Shown here piece after piece: positions 42,965 through 51,902 of a stretch of DNA of 64,000 nt. A program made the translations under genes and the position numbers. Source of the stretch: CAWGOF01 sp963824225 (GTDB lineage Bacteria > Acidobacteriota > Polarisedimenticolia > Polarisedimenticolales > Polarisedimenticolaceae); contig CAWGOF010000003.1 of NCBI GenBank assembly GCA_963824225.1, forward strand, positions 1,054,001-1,118,000. The letters are read 5' to 3'. The notes under the pieces are model-generated. The model was given only the letters and a program-made list of their open reading frames with translations, was not told the origin of the DNA and ran no database searches. Each line of letters starts with the position of its first letter. Position 1 is the stretch's first letter.

Positions 42965-43606
42965 GTGGAGATCGAGCCCGCAGACCTCGTCCGCAACAAC
43001 CTGAGCTTCGTCGTGTGGATCGCCCGCACGTATCGGCACCGCGGCGTCGCGTTCGACGAGCTCGTGGCCCAGGGCAACCTCGGTCTGCTCGAGGCCGCGC
43101 GACGGTTCGATCCGACGCGCGGCACCAAGTTCACGACCTACGCGTCGTGGTGGATCCGCAAGGCGATCCTCCTGGCGCTCGACGCCACGACGAAAGCTGG
43201 CTCGCCGCGTACGCTCAGTCTCGACGATCACCTGGGCGATAGCCCGACCGAGCCGCGCTCGGCCCGGATCGCCGATCACGGATCGGTCGATCCCGAGGCC
43301 GCGCTCCTCGACGGCGAGGCGGCGCGCCTCGTCCGCGCCGCGGTCGTCGGTCTCCCGCGGCTCGATCGCACGGTGCTCGAGCATCGGTTCGGCCTCGAGG
43401 ATCGTCCCGTGCTCTCGCTGCGCGAGACCGGGGCGGCGCTCGGCCTGTGCGGCGAGCGCGTGCGGCAGATCGAGCGCCGGTCGCTCGATCACCTCAGGCG
43501 CGCACTGCGCCGCAAGAACTACCACTTGAGACCGACCGACAAGCCGATCCGCAGCGCCGTGTCGCGCTCGAACTTGACCGCCTCGGCGCCCTGCGGGTTG
43601 CGATAG
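42965..43606 (+). CDS. Sigma-70 family RNA polymerase sigma factor (RpoD/SigB-like)
   Basis: A 213-residue sigma factor lacking region 1. Region 2 is SFVVWIARTYRHRGVAFDEL to FTTYASWWIRKAI. A short region 3 follows, and region 4 has LSLRETGAALGLCGERVRQI with the -35-binding helix. GGGAGG precedes the GTG at 42965, and longer frames upstream lack support. The last 29 codons run antisense through the end of the TonB receptor gene (88 bp overlap), so the native stop seems lost or shifted. Confidence 0.87.
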   Translation: MEIEPADLVRNNLSFVVWIARTYRHRGVAFDELVAQGNLGLLEAARRFDPTRGTKFTTYASWWIRKAILLALDATTKAGSPRTLSLDDHLGDSPTEPRSARIADHGSVDPEAALLDGEAARLVRAAVVGLPRLDRTVLEHRFGLEDRPVLSLRETGAALGLCGERVRQIERRSLDHLRRALRRKNYHLRPTDKPIRSAVSRSNLTASAPCGLR

Positions 43607-46566
43607 ACGCTCCCGCGCTCGGGCTGCAGCAGGTTGCGCGCGCGCAGCGTGACGATGAGATTCTGGCGGATCTTCTGCGTCACGCTGAGATCGAGGATCC
43701 CGTAGCCTGTCTCGAGGACGTTCGGCGTTCCGCTGTCGAGACCGGTCGCGGCGCCCGAGAGCAGCGTCTCGCCGGTACGGTTGTAGAACACGCCGGCCGA
43801 GGTCCCCGTGCGGTCGTTGTCGTAGGTCAAGAACACGTTCAGCAAGTAGGCCGGTTGGCCCTGCAGGCGTCGCGTCGCCTCGTCGAGGCCGAACGCCGTC
43901 AGCGAGTCCTGCTCCTCCTGCGGCACGTCGACCTGGGAGTCGATCCAGGTCGCGTTGATCCCGGCCGTCAGCCCGTGCCCCCACTCGGTCCACTGGCCGA
44001 TGTCGGCGCGGGCTTCGACCTCGGCGCCCTGCACGGTCCCCGTCTCGTAGTTGATCGGCTGAACCAGGTTGTCGCCGGCGACGGAAAAGCTGATCAGCTC
44101 GATCGGACGATCGATTTGCTTGTAGAACAGGCTCGCCGCGAGCACCTCGCCGGGCTTGCGGAACCACTCCCAGCGCGCGTCCCAGTTCGTGATGTCCGAG
44201 AGCGCTAGCGCCGGGTTCCCGACGAACTGGTCTCCCGCCAGGAACTCCTCGGTCGCCGCGGGCGACAGCTCGCGGATCTGCGGTCGGGCGATCGTGCGGC
44301 TCCATGCAAAGCGCAGGTTCATGCCCGCGCGCGGACGGTACACGGCGGACAGCGCCGGAAGCCACGACTCCTCGTCGAGGTCGGCGATCGCTCGCGGATC
44401 GTCCTGCGGGACCTCGATGACCACGCGATTCCCGCCCTCGATGCGCTCGACGATGTCGACCGTTCCGTCGATGACATTCTCGGGCGTCGTTCGCAGGATT
44501 GTCGTCTCGTAGCGCACGCCCGCGGTCAGGTCGACCTTCGGGTGCACGGGCAGCTCGGCCATCACGTACGCGGCGTCGAAGTCCTGGTCGGCCGTGTAGT
44601 TCACGTCGTCGTCGAAGTCGTCGAGGAACCAGAGGAGCTGGTTCGCCGGCGTGCACGTGGCGGCCGCCTGCCCCGGGGCGCAACGATTCCCCGCGAGACC
44701 GATGCGGTCGGGCTCGAGGAACACGTCGCTCCACAGGTCGTCAGGCGAGGAGAGCATGTAGGTGCGCTTCCTGACGTTCTCCTGCAGGGGCGCGCCGACA
44801 CCGACCTGGGTCGAGAAGCGGTAGAAGAACGATTTCTGAGCGGCCTCACGTTCGCCGCGCTCGAGGTACAGGCCGGTACGCAGCTTGGCGGTGCGTTCGC
44901 CCCACGCGTGGAACGGGAGCGCCGCGTCGATCGCCGCCTGGTCGCTGGTCTCGTCGATCGAACGGAAGATGCGCCGCGTGTTCCCGGCGAAGGGCGCGCT
45001 CGACGGCTGGAGCGCGACTCCCGTCCCGGAATCCACGTCGTTGCGGAAGAACCGCACGTCGGGCTCGTCCTGCTCGGTCCGGTTCGTCGACGCGCGCCAG
45101 TCGAGGTCGACCGGGCCCGCGCCGAACGGACCGGTCTCCCCGATCGTGTGCGAGCCATGCACCTGGATCGTCCCGATGATCCGTTCGGTGTACTGGACCG
45201 TCTGGTTCTGCTGCACGCCACCGCCGATCGGCGTGACCTGCAGCCTGGCCTGGTCCTCGACCGCCTCGTTTCCGAGCACGGTCAGACCGAACTCCTGGCG
45301 CTCGTTCGGTCCGGACCACAGGACGCTGCCCATGACACCCATCAGCAGGCGGTCGGTGCCCTTGTTGTCCGCGCGCGGGATTGCGCCCAGAGTCCCTTCC
45401 GAGCCGACGCTGACCTGGTTGTTCTGCCCGTCCTCGTAGAAGTCGTACGTGTGGGAGTAGCTCCAGGCGCCGATGAAGCCGAGGGAGCCGCCGGCGAGAT
45501 GCAACCGGTTTCCGCCGACGAGCGAGAACCCGCTGTTCACGCTGCGCTCGTCGGTCGTCGTGCCGATCACGGGATCGAACAGGCGCGTCACCCGGTCGAC
45601 TTCCTGGTTCGTCGCGATCTGCTCGTCAGTCGCACGGTAGTTGGAGCTGGTCGCGCCGGGGATGCCGTACTTCGCGTCCTCGGGCAGCCGACGCTCGTCG
45701 GCCTGGAACCCCCACTTGTCCACACCGCCACCGACGTAGGTCAGGAAATCGGCGTTGCCCGTGGCCGCGCTGTCGTACTCGACCGAGGTGGCGATCGAGA
45801 ACAGCGGGCCGTCCGGGACCGCCTTGGTCCGGATGTCGACGCCGCCACCCGTGAAGTCGCCGGGCAGGTCGGGCGTGAACGTCTTCGTCACGGTGAGGGC
45901 GTCGATCGTTCCCGTGGGGAACAGGTCGACCTGCACCGCTCGGCGCCGTGGATCGGTGCTCGGGATGCGCAGGCCGTTAACCGTCGTCCCGGTGTAGCGA
46001 TCGGAGAGACCCCGAACCGTGGCGTACTTCCCCTCGGTGATCGAGGCTCCGACGACGAGCTTGACCGCCTGACCGACGTCCGAGACCCCGGCCTTGGCCA
46101 GCGTCTCGGTCGAGACCGAGTCCTGCACCGTCACCGCCTCGGCACGGACGTCGAGGAGCCCGGCCTCGGTGTCGCCGAACAGGTCGAGGCCCGTGACCGT
46201 GAACTCCTCGAGGTCGACGATCTCGGCCGACATCTCAACCTGTACGTCGGCGAGCTGACCGGCGAGGACGACCACGTCGGCGACCGTCGCGCGCTCGTAC
46301 CCGTCGCGCGAGAGCGTCAGCAGGTACCGACCGACCGGCACGCGGTCGAGGAGGAACGTCCCGTCGGGGCCGGTCACGGCGCCGAGCGGGAGCCCGACGA
46401 CCACGACGCGCACGCCGACGAGCGGCGTGCCGAAGTCCCGATCGCGAACCGCTCCGCGGATCCCGCCGACCTCGGCTGCCGACGCGTTCGGCACGACTAG
46501 CGCCGCGACGACCGCCAGGACTGCCAGCAACGCGGTCGGATGCCGAGCGTGCGCTCGGCGATGCAT
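43519..46566 (-). CDS. Large TonB-dependent receptor with N-terminal carboxypeptidase-regulatory domain
   Basis: An outer-membrane receptor of 1015 residues: signal peptide (1-31), carboxypeptidase-regulatory-like domain (about 35-110, GIRGAVRDRDFGTPLVGVRV, RVPVGRYLLTLSRDGYERA), plug with TVRGLSDRYTGTTVNGLRIP and DFTGGGVDIRTK, then the barrel with a terminal Trp (IGLSVGLKW). A Pho-type box and a well-placed TACCAT -10 lie directly upstream. The predicted transcript start near 46597 makes the ATG at 46566 more likely than the GTG at 46593. A phosphate- or phosphoester-related ligand is inferred from the box only. Confidence 0.88.
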   Translation of the reverse strand: MHRRAHARHPTALLAVLAVVAALVVPNASAAEVGGIRGAVRDRDFGTPLVGVRVVVVGLPLGAVTGPDGTFLLDRVPVGRYLLTLSRDGYERATVADVVVLAGQLADVQVEMSAEIVDLEEFTVTGLDLFGDTEAGLLDVRAEAVTVQDSVSTETLAKAGVSDVGQAVKLVVGASITEGKYATVRGLSDRYTGTTVNGLRIPSTDPRRRAVQVDLFPTGTIDALTVTKTFTPDLPGDFTGGGVDIRTKAVPDGPLFSIATSVEYDSAATGNADFLTYVGGGVDKWGFQADERRLPEDAKYGIPGATSSNYRATDEQIATNQEVDRVTRLFDPVIGTTTDERSVNSGFSLVGGNRLHLAGGSLGFIGAWSYSHTYDFYEDGQNNQVSVGSEGTLGAIPRADNKGTDRLLMGVMGSVLWSGPNERQEFGLTVLGNEAVEDQARLQVTPIGGGVQQNQTVQYTERIIGTIQVHGSHTIGETGPFGAGPVDLDWRASTNRTEQDEPDVRFFRNDVDSGTGVALQPSSAPFAGNTRRIFRSIDETSDQAAIDAALPFHAWGERTAKLRTGLYLERGEREAAQKSFFYRFSTQVGVGAPLQENVRKRTYMLSSPDDLWSDVFLEPDRIGLAGNRCAPGQAAATCTPANQLLWFLDDFDDDVNYTADQDFDAAYVMAELPVHPKVDLTAGVRYETTILRTTPENVIDGTVDIVERIEGGNRVVIEVPQDDPRAIADLDEESWLPALSAVYRPRAGMNLRFAWSRTIARPQIRELSPAATEEFLAGDQFVGNPALALSDITNWDARWEWFRKPGEVLAASLFYKQIDRPIELISFSVAGDNLVQPINYETGTVQGAEVEARADIGQWTEWGHGLTAGINATWIDSQVDVPQEEQDSLTAFGLDEATRRLQGQPAYLLNVFLTYDNDRTGTSAGVFYNRTGETLLSGAATGLDSGTPNVLETGYGILDLSVTQKIRQNLIVTLRARNLLQPERGSVYRNPQGAEAVKFERDTALRIGLSVGLKW

Positions 46567-46603
46567 CCGCCGGTGATTCCCCGATGCCCCCACGAGCCGG
46601 GCG

Positions 46604-46645
46604 ATGGTAACGAAACCGTGTTAGAGCGCGATCAACGGCCTGTTA
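46604..46645 (-). promoter_or_regulatory. Putative Pho-type box A and promoter of the large TonB receptor
   Basis: Plus-strand cores TGTTA (46619), GATCA (46630) and TGTTA (46641) recur every 11 bases. On the gene strand this reads CTTAACA...TTGATC...CTAACA. A -10 TACCAT (46604-46609) follows nine bases after the last core. The arrangement is the same as at 51800-51841. Confidence 0.65.
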
Positions 46646-46665
46646 AGATTTCGTCGCCGAAGCTC

Positions 46666-47835
46666 TCACCACGGTGCTTTCAGGCCGACCAAGAGAGTGT
46701 CGAGCCTGTCACGCATCGTGGGATCGAGCGCGACGCGCTCGCGGCCGAGCGCACGGCAGATCTCGACGACCGCGAGCGCTCTGGGGCGCGCGTTCTCGAG
46801 CGCGGCCGCGTGCTCGAGCGCGCGGTCGTAGAGCCGCCGCGCCGGCGCCGCATCGCCAACCGCGTGCCAGGCCGAGCCGAGCAGGGCGTAGAGTCCCGGG
46901 CGATCGATGTCGGGAGCGAGGGCGACACCGGTCTCGGCACCGGCGAGCATCTTTCGCGCGCGCTTTCCGTCGCCTGCCTCGGCCCAGGCCTCGGCCACCT
47001 CGGCCAGGGCCGCGGGTCGCGACTCGTCCACGGGCGCGAGCGCCTCGACCGTCGCCTGCGCGGCTTCGAGCGCCTCGACGGCACGCTTCTCGATCCCGAA
47101 CTCGCGATACCGTCCGGCGATCTGGACGAGCGCCTGGGCCCGCGGTCGGGCACTGAGCTCGTCGGCCGAGCGGCGGGCCTCGTCGAGCACCGAGCGACGC
47201 TCGGCCGAATCGAGCGCCGCCTTGGTCGACAGGTCGAGGTATCCCATCGTGCGCCACCATGCCGTGTCGACGTCGGACTTCGTCTCGTCGAGCGCGCGCA
47301 GAGCTGCGAGCGCCTGCCCGAGATCGCCGCCCGCCCCGTGCGCGCCCGCCTCGATTGCGGCCGATCGCCCCGTGTACTGCCGGGCGTCGCTTAAGACGAG
47401 GTCGCGCGCGATCGCGGTCGAGGGCGCGACGCTTCCGAGCGCCGCGTAGGCCGACGCCAGCTCGGCCGCGACGCGCGGGCCTTCCCAGCCCAGCGCACTT
47501 TGCCGCCCGGACTCGACCCGCGCCACGAGCGCCTGTGCGTCCTCGATCCGTCCGGCCCGCGCGAGCCGGCTCGCCAGGTCGGCCAGGGCCACGAGGCGCC
47601 TCCAGCCATCGATCGCCTCCGCCCGCTGCACAGCCTGATCGAGCAGACCGAGGGTCGCGTAGTCGAGCGTCACCGCCTGCTGGGCCCGCGCCTTGTCCTT
47701 GGGGTCGGCGTCGATCGCCGATGCGAAACGGAAGCCGTAGTCGAGAGCGTCCGTACCGGGCACGGTCTCCGCAGCCGCGGCACCGCCACCGGCGATGAGG
47801 ATTGCGAGTCCTGCAACGAGCGCTCGAGTGGTCAA
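46666..47835 (-). CDS. Exported TPR/helical-repeat protein
   Basis: A 389-residue protein with a signal peptide (1-22) and an all-helical, Ala/Arg-rich repeat region recalling TPR units (DLASRLARAGRIEDAQALVA, VAELASAYAALGSVAPSTA, YALLGSAWHAVGDAAPARRL). The start is TTG at 47835, fixed by GAGGAGGG five bases upstream. It lies between the big repeat protein gene and the TonB receptor gene, and may be transcribed by read-through of the terminator at 47856-47883. It is perhaps an accessory of the receptor system. Confidence 0.75.
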   Translation of the reverse strand: MTTRALVAGLAILIAGGGAAAAETVPGTDALDYGFRFASAIDADPKDKARAQQAVTLDYATLGLLDQAVQRAEAIDGWRRLVALADLASRLARAGRIEDAQALVARVESGRQSALGWEGPRVAAELASAYAALGSVAPSTAIARDLVLSDARQYTGRSAAIEAGAHGAGGDLGQALAALRALDETKSDVDTAWWRTMGYLDLSTKAALDSAERRSVLDEARRSADELSARPRAQALVQIAGRYREFGIEKRAVEALEAAQATVEALAPVDESRPAALAEVAEAWAEAGDGKRARKMLAGAETGVALAPDIDRPGLYALLGSAWHAVGDAAPARRLYDRALEHAAALENARPRALAVVEICRALGRERVALDPTMRDRLDTLLVGLKAPW

Positions 47836-47855
47836 GATCCCTCCTCAAACAAAGC

Positions 47856-47883
47856 GGCGGAGGTGCCGCTCGGCACCTCCGCC
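47856..47883 (-). terminator. Intrinsic terminator after the large repeat-protein gene
   Basis: A perfect 12-bp stem (GGCGGAGGTGCC with GGCACCTCCGCC) and 4-base loop on the minus strand are followed by GCTTTGTTT. It starts 24 bases after the stop at 47907 and precedes the TPR gene start by 20 bases. Confidence 0.88.
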
Positions 47884-47906
47884 AGGACCAACGAAACACT
47901 GCTGCG

Positions 47907-50900
47907 TCAGGGAGCGCAGCTCGCGGTCGTCGGCTGGCCCGACGAGCGGAACCCCGCCTCGCCCTCTCCGCAACGGTTGCCGGCGCGAACCAGGTAGAAG
48001 AACACGCTGCTCGCGGCCGGCACCTGCGTGTCGGTCGCCTTGCGATCGGTGTCGTCCTGCTCGACGCAAGTCACGCTCGTGAAGTTGGACGCGGCGCCCG
48101 AGCGCAGGACGTCGTACCACTGGACGCCCATCGCGTGCGCGAGAGGCGGCTCGTTCCACCGCAGCTGCGTCTTCGACGAGCCGAAGGACAGCGACGAGAC
48201 CTCGCTCGGGATCGCCCCGTTCGAGCCGTCGCACGACGGATGGTAGCCCAGCCGGTCGGCGTTGGTCCAGCCGGCGCTCCACAGCTCGCCTCCGAACGCG
48301 CCCTTGTACGGTGCGGGCTCGAAGAACCCGTCGTTCGGCGGCTTGCGCGGCGTGTCGAGCGACTCGAGCTGCCCCGTCGCCGGCCGCGGGTCGATCTCGA
48401 CGATCTGGTCGAAGTCCGGAGCCGCACGCGGGTTGCGCACGAGCGAGCGGATCGGTAGCGTCGACGCACAGCTCGCGTACGAGTTGCGCAGCGCGACATT
48501 GGATAGCGCGGCATTGTCGTAGTGCAGCTTCGTCGCGTCGCCGTCGTTCATGTAGTCGATCGGCTTGTCCTGGCACGAGCCGACGGCTCCGCCGCAGCCC
48601 GCGTCGGTCAGGCATTGCACGGCCGTTCCCGCGCATACGCCGAACGTCGGCAGGGTCAGAGGCGCCCGCGGCGCCGCCGCAGGGAAGCCGCCCGCGGCCA
48701 AGAGCTCCTGCCGGCCCACGCACCAGAACTGCGTGTCCTGCACCTCGAGCTGGAAGTCCGAGTCGGGCGCGCGGTAGTGCAGCACGCACACCTCGCCGCC
48801 CGGGCAGTTCCCGTTCGTCGTGCAGACCGTCGCCGTGGTCACGCTGCAGTTACCGGTCCCCGGGGTGTAACCCGTGATCGCCCGCGCGCCGCTCGTCAAC
48901 GCTGCGGTCGCGCCCTGCGCGATCGTCCCGCCCTCGACCACCAAGGCGTCCCCGCCGAAGTCGCCGAACAGGCTGTTGTACCAGCGGCCGCCGCCGTTGT
49001 CCCGCCACACCAGCGCCGAGTTGAACAGCCGGTTCGTGTAGTTCGCCGCAGCGGCGGTCGATCCGCCCTTGCCGATCATCGTCGCGTTGTACACCGTCTG
49101 CGTCGCGAACGGCTGGCTCCCATCGCCCGACGTCCCGCTGTCCTGCTCCGAGCCCTTGTCCGAATCCTGGCCCCCGGCCGTATTCTGCACGTTGAGCAAG
49201 AACTGCACTTTGCCGCGCCAGCCCTCGTCGACGTCCAGCGCGTCGTCGCCGATCCCGGCGGCCACCATGTGCTTCAGGTTCACCGCACCGCCGAACATCT
49301 CGAACGCGTCGTCCGAGTTCTGAAACGCCTCGACGTACTCGATGTCGGTCCCGCGGCCCACGCCGCCGAGCGTCAGCGCGTTGATCTCGTTGTTCGCCGC
49401 AAGGCCAAAGCCGCCGTAGCGCAGCGACACGTATCGCACGGTCCCGCTGTCGTCGTCGTCGCAGCCGAGCGCGCCCGGGAACTCCCCCGGGAACGACGAG
49501 CAGCCGCCGTAGATCCCGTTCACGCCGTCGGCCACGAGGCCCTCGATCTGCACCGTCCGCGCCGGGTTCGGACCGGCGACCGTGTTGCTCGCCACGTAGC
49601 CCCGGCCGAGCACGATCAGACCGCCCCAGTTCCCCGTCTGCGTCGACGCGTTCAACGGATCGTCGTACGGGAACGTGCCGAGGTCGCAGCGCACCGCGTC
49701 GTCGTTCAGGTCCGTGAACACGATCGGCGCTTCGGGCGTACCGACCGCCTGGATCTTCGATCCACGTGTCACGACCAGCGTGCCCGGGTTGTTGCTCCCG
49801 ACCGTCGACGCATCGGGAATCCCGCGCACCACCGTGCCCGGCTCGATCGTCAGCGTCGCACCGCTCGTGACGTAGATGATCCCGTCGAGGTGGTACTCCT
49901 GATCGTGAAACCAGGTCTGGCTCGTCGTGATGTTTGCGTTGACGTTGACGACGGGTGGTGCCGGGAAGTAGCCGACCCGGTGCGTGTTCGTCCACCCTTC
50001 GGCCCAGTTCTGCCCAGGTGCGAACGCGCCCTTGTACGGTGCGGGCTCGAAGAACCCGTCGTTCGGCGGCACGCGGGTCGTCGTCAGCTGTCCCGGGGCG
50101 GGCCGCGGGTCGATCTGGACGATCTGGTCGAAGTCCGGAGCCGCACGCAGGTTGCGCACGAGCGAGCGGATCGGTAGCGTCGACGCGCAGCTCGCATACG
50201 AGTTGCGCAGCGCGACATTGGACAGCGCGGTGTTGTCGTAGTGCAGCTTCGTCGCGTCGCCGTCGTTCAGGTAGTCGATCGGCTTGTCCTGGCACGAGCC
50301 GACGGCTCCGCCGCAGCCCGCGTCGGTCAGGCACTGCACGGCGGTGCCCGCGCATACACCGAACGTCGGCAAGGTCAGCGGCCCCCGCGGCGCCGCCGCA
50401 GGGAATCCGCCCGCGGCCAACAGCTCCTGCCGCCCCACGCACCAGAACTGCGTGTCCTGCACCTCGAGCTGGAAGTCCGAATCGGGATCGAGATAGTGCA
50501 GCACGCACACCTCGCCGCCCGGGCAGTTCGCGTTCGTCGTGCAGACGGTCGCCGTCGTCACGCTGCAGTTGCCGGTCCCCGGGGTGTATCCGGTGATCGC
50601 GCGCGCGCCGCTCGTGTTCGTCGCGGTCGCGCCCTGCGCGATCGTCCCGCCCTCGATCACCAACGCATCGCCGCCGAAGTCGCCGAACAGGCTGTTGTAC
50701 CAGCGGCCGCCACCGTTGTCCCGCCACACCAGCGCCGAGTTGAACAGCCGGTTCGTGTAGTTCGCCGCCGCGACGGTCGATCCGCCCTTGCCGATCATCG
50801 TCGCGTTGTACACGGTCGGCGTCGCGAACGGCTGGCTGCCGTCACCCGACGTCCCACCGTCCTGCTCCGAGCCCTTGTCCGAGTCCTGGCCCCCGGCCGT

Positions 50901-51752
50901 GTTCTGCAGGTTGAACAGGAACTGCACCTTGCCGCGCCAGCCCTCGTCGACGTCCAGCGCGTCGTCGCCGATCCCCGCGGCGACCATGTGCTTCAGGTTC
51001 ACCGCGCCGCCGAACATCTCGAACGCATCGTCCGAGTTCTGGAACGCCTCGACGTACTCGACGTCGGTCCCGCGGCCCACGCCGCCGAGCGTCAGCGCGT
51101 TGATCTCGTTGTTCGCCGCAAGGCCAAAGCCGCCGTAGCGCAGCGACACGTATCGCACGGTCCCGCTGTCGTCGTCGTCGCAGCCGAGCGCGCCCGGGAA
51201 CTCCCCCGGGAACGACGAGCAGCCGCCGTAGATCCCGTTCACGCCGTCGGCCACGAGGCCCTCGATCTGCACCGTCCGCGCCGGGTTCGGACCGGCGACC
51301 GTGTTGCTCGCCACGTAGCCCCGGCCGAGCACGATCAGACCGCCCCAGTTCCCCGTCTGCGTCGACGCGTTCAACGGATCGTCGTACGGGAACGTGCCGG
51401 GACTCGCACCGATGTTGTCGTCGTTCTCGTCGGTGAACACGATCGGGTTGAGCTTCGTGCCGATCGCCCGGATCTTCGATCCACGTGTCACGACCAGCGT
51501 GCCCGGGTTGTTGCTCCCGACCGTCGACGCATCGGGAATCCCGCGCACCACCGTGCCCGGCTCGATCGTCAACGTCGCCCCGCTCGTGACATAGATGATG
51601 CCGTCGAGGAAATAGACGTTGTCCGGCGTCCACGTCTCGCTGACCGTGATGTTCGTGCTGACGATGACGTCCGCCGCCTGGGTGGGCGGTCCGAATGCCA
51701 AGAGTGCCAGGGCCCCGGTGGCGAGAGCCGCCCCGACGCGGATCCGACTCAT
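47907..51752 (-). CDS. Large exported protein with two near-identical ~530-residue repeats
   Basis: A 1281-residue protein with a signal peptide (1-26). Two long repeats each contain LDGIIYVTSGATLTIEPGTV, NWGGLIVLGRGYVAS, VRYVSLRYGGFG and the Cys-rich segments GGEVCVLHY and GVCAGTAVQCLTDAGCGG. The pattern suggests right-handed beta-helix or surface-repeat architecture. A fibronectin-like tail follows (about 1185-1281). GGGGGAA precedes the ATG. A Pho-type box and TAGGAT -10 lie upstream, so it is probably induced with the TonB receptor. Function unknown; extracellular binding or polymer capture is speculation. Confidence 0.82.
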   Translation of the reverse strand: MSRIRVGAALATGALALLAFGPPTQAADVIVSTNITVSETWTPDNVYFLDGIIYVTSGATLTIEPGTVVRGIPDASTVGSNNPGTLVVTRGSKIRAIGTKLNPIVFTDENDDNIGASPGTFPYDDPLNASTQTGNWGGLIVLGRGYVASNTVAGPNPARTVQIEGLVADGVNGIYGGCSSFPGEFPGALGCDDDDSGTVRYVSLRYGGFGLAANNEINALTLGGVGRGTDVEYVEAFQNSDDAFEMFGGAVNLKHMVAAGIGDDALDVDEGWRGKVQFLFNLQNTAGGQDSDKGSEQDGGTSGDGSQPFATPTVYNATMIGKGGSTVAAANYTNRLFNSALVWRDNGGGRWYNSLFGDFGGDALVIEGGTIAQGATATNTSGARAITGYTPGTGNCSVTTATVCTTNANCPGGEVCVLHYLDPDSDFQLEVQDTQFWCVGRQELLAAGGFPAAAPRGPLTLPTFGVCAGTAVQCLTDAGCGGAVGSCQDKPIDYLNDGDATKLHYDNTALSNVALRNSYASCASTLPIRSLVRNLRAAPDFDQIVQIDPRPAPGQLTTTRVPPNDGFFEPAPYKGAFAPGQNWAEGWTNTHRVGYFPAPPVVNVNANITTSQTWFHDQEYHLDGIIYVTSGATLTIEPGTVVRGIPDASTVGSNNPGTLVVTRGSKIQAVGTPEAPIVFTDLNDDAVRCDLGTFPYDDPLNASTQTGNWGGLIVLGRGYVASNTVAGPNPARTVQIEGLVADGVNGIYGGCSSFPGEFPGALGCDDDDSGTVRYVSLRYGGFGLAANNEINALTLGGVGRGTDIEYVEAFQNSDDAFEMFGGAVNLKHMVAAGIGDDALDVDEGWRGKVQFLLNVQNTAGGQDSDKGSEQDSGTSGDGSQPFATQTVYNATMIGKGGSTAAAANYTNRLFNSALVWRDNGGGRWYNSLFGDFGGDALVVEGGTIAQGATAALTSGARAITGYTPGTGNCSVTTATVCTTNGNCPGGEVCVLHYRAPDSDFQLEVQDTQFWCVGRQELLAAGGFPAAAPRAPLTLPTFGVCAGTAVQCLTDAGCGGAVGSCQDKPIDYMNDGDATKLHYDNAALSNVALRNSYASCASTLPIRSLVRNPRAAPDFDQIVEIDPRPATGQLESLDTPRKPPNDGFFEPAPYKGAFGGELWSAGWTNADRLGYHPSCDGSNGAIPSEVSSLSFGSSKTQLRWNEPPLAHAMGVQWYDVLRSGAASNFTSVTCVEQDDTDRKATDTQVPAASSVFFYLVRAGNRCGEGEAGFRSSGQPTTASCAP
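48294..49890 (-). repeat. Intragenic direct repeat, second (C-terminal) copy
   Basis: It is almost identical at the DNA level to 50022-51609, offset by 1719-1728 bp; the difference comes from a three-codon indel near the 3' end of the unit. Long stretches, for example around 49400-49660, match base for base with the other copy, so silent sites have not diverged. Confidence 0.93.
50022..51609 (-). repeat. Intragenic direct repeat, first (N-terminal) copy
   Basis: Partner of 48294-49890. The two copies lie in the same frame and are joined by a short linker (PPVVNVNANITTSQTW region), so recombination between them would delete or add one repeat without a frameshift. Confidence 0.93.
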
Positions 51753-51799
51753 CGATTCCCCCTGATATGCGAAGCGGGACAGCCCCCGATCGCGCCCGG

Positions 51800-51841
51800 A
51801 TCCTACCGACGGGGTGTTAGGCCGGGATCAAGCGTGTGTTA
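51800..51841 (-). promoter_or_regulatory. Putative Pho-type box B and promoter of the large repeat-protein gene
   Basis: Plus-strand cores TGTTA (51815), GATCA (51826) and TGTTA (51837) recur every 11 bases. On the gene strand a TAGGAT -10 (51800-51805) follows the last core after nine bases. The geometry is identical to the box before the TonB receptor, including the GATCA middle core. Confidence 0.65.
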
Positions 51842-51902
51842 CGGGTTGGCGAGCCTCTCGGGCCGGGTCGGTGACGCTCGATGGTATCTTCTCTTTCTTT
51901 CC

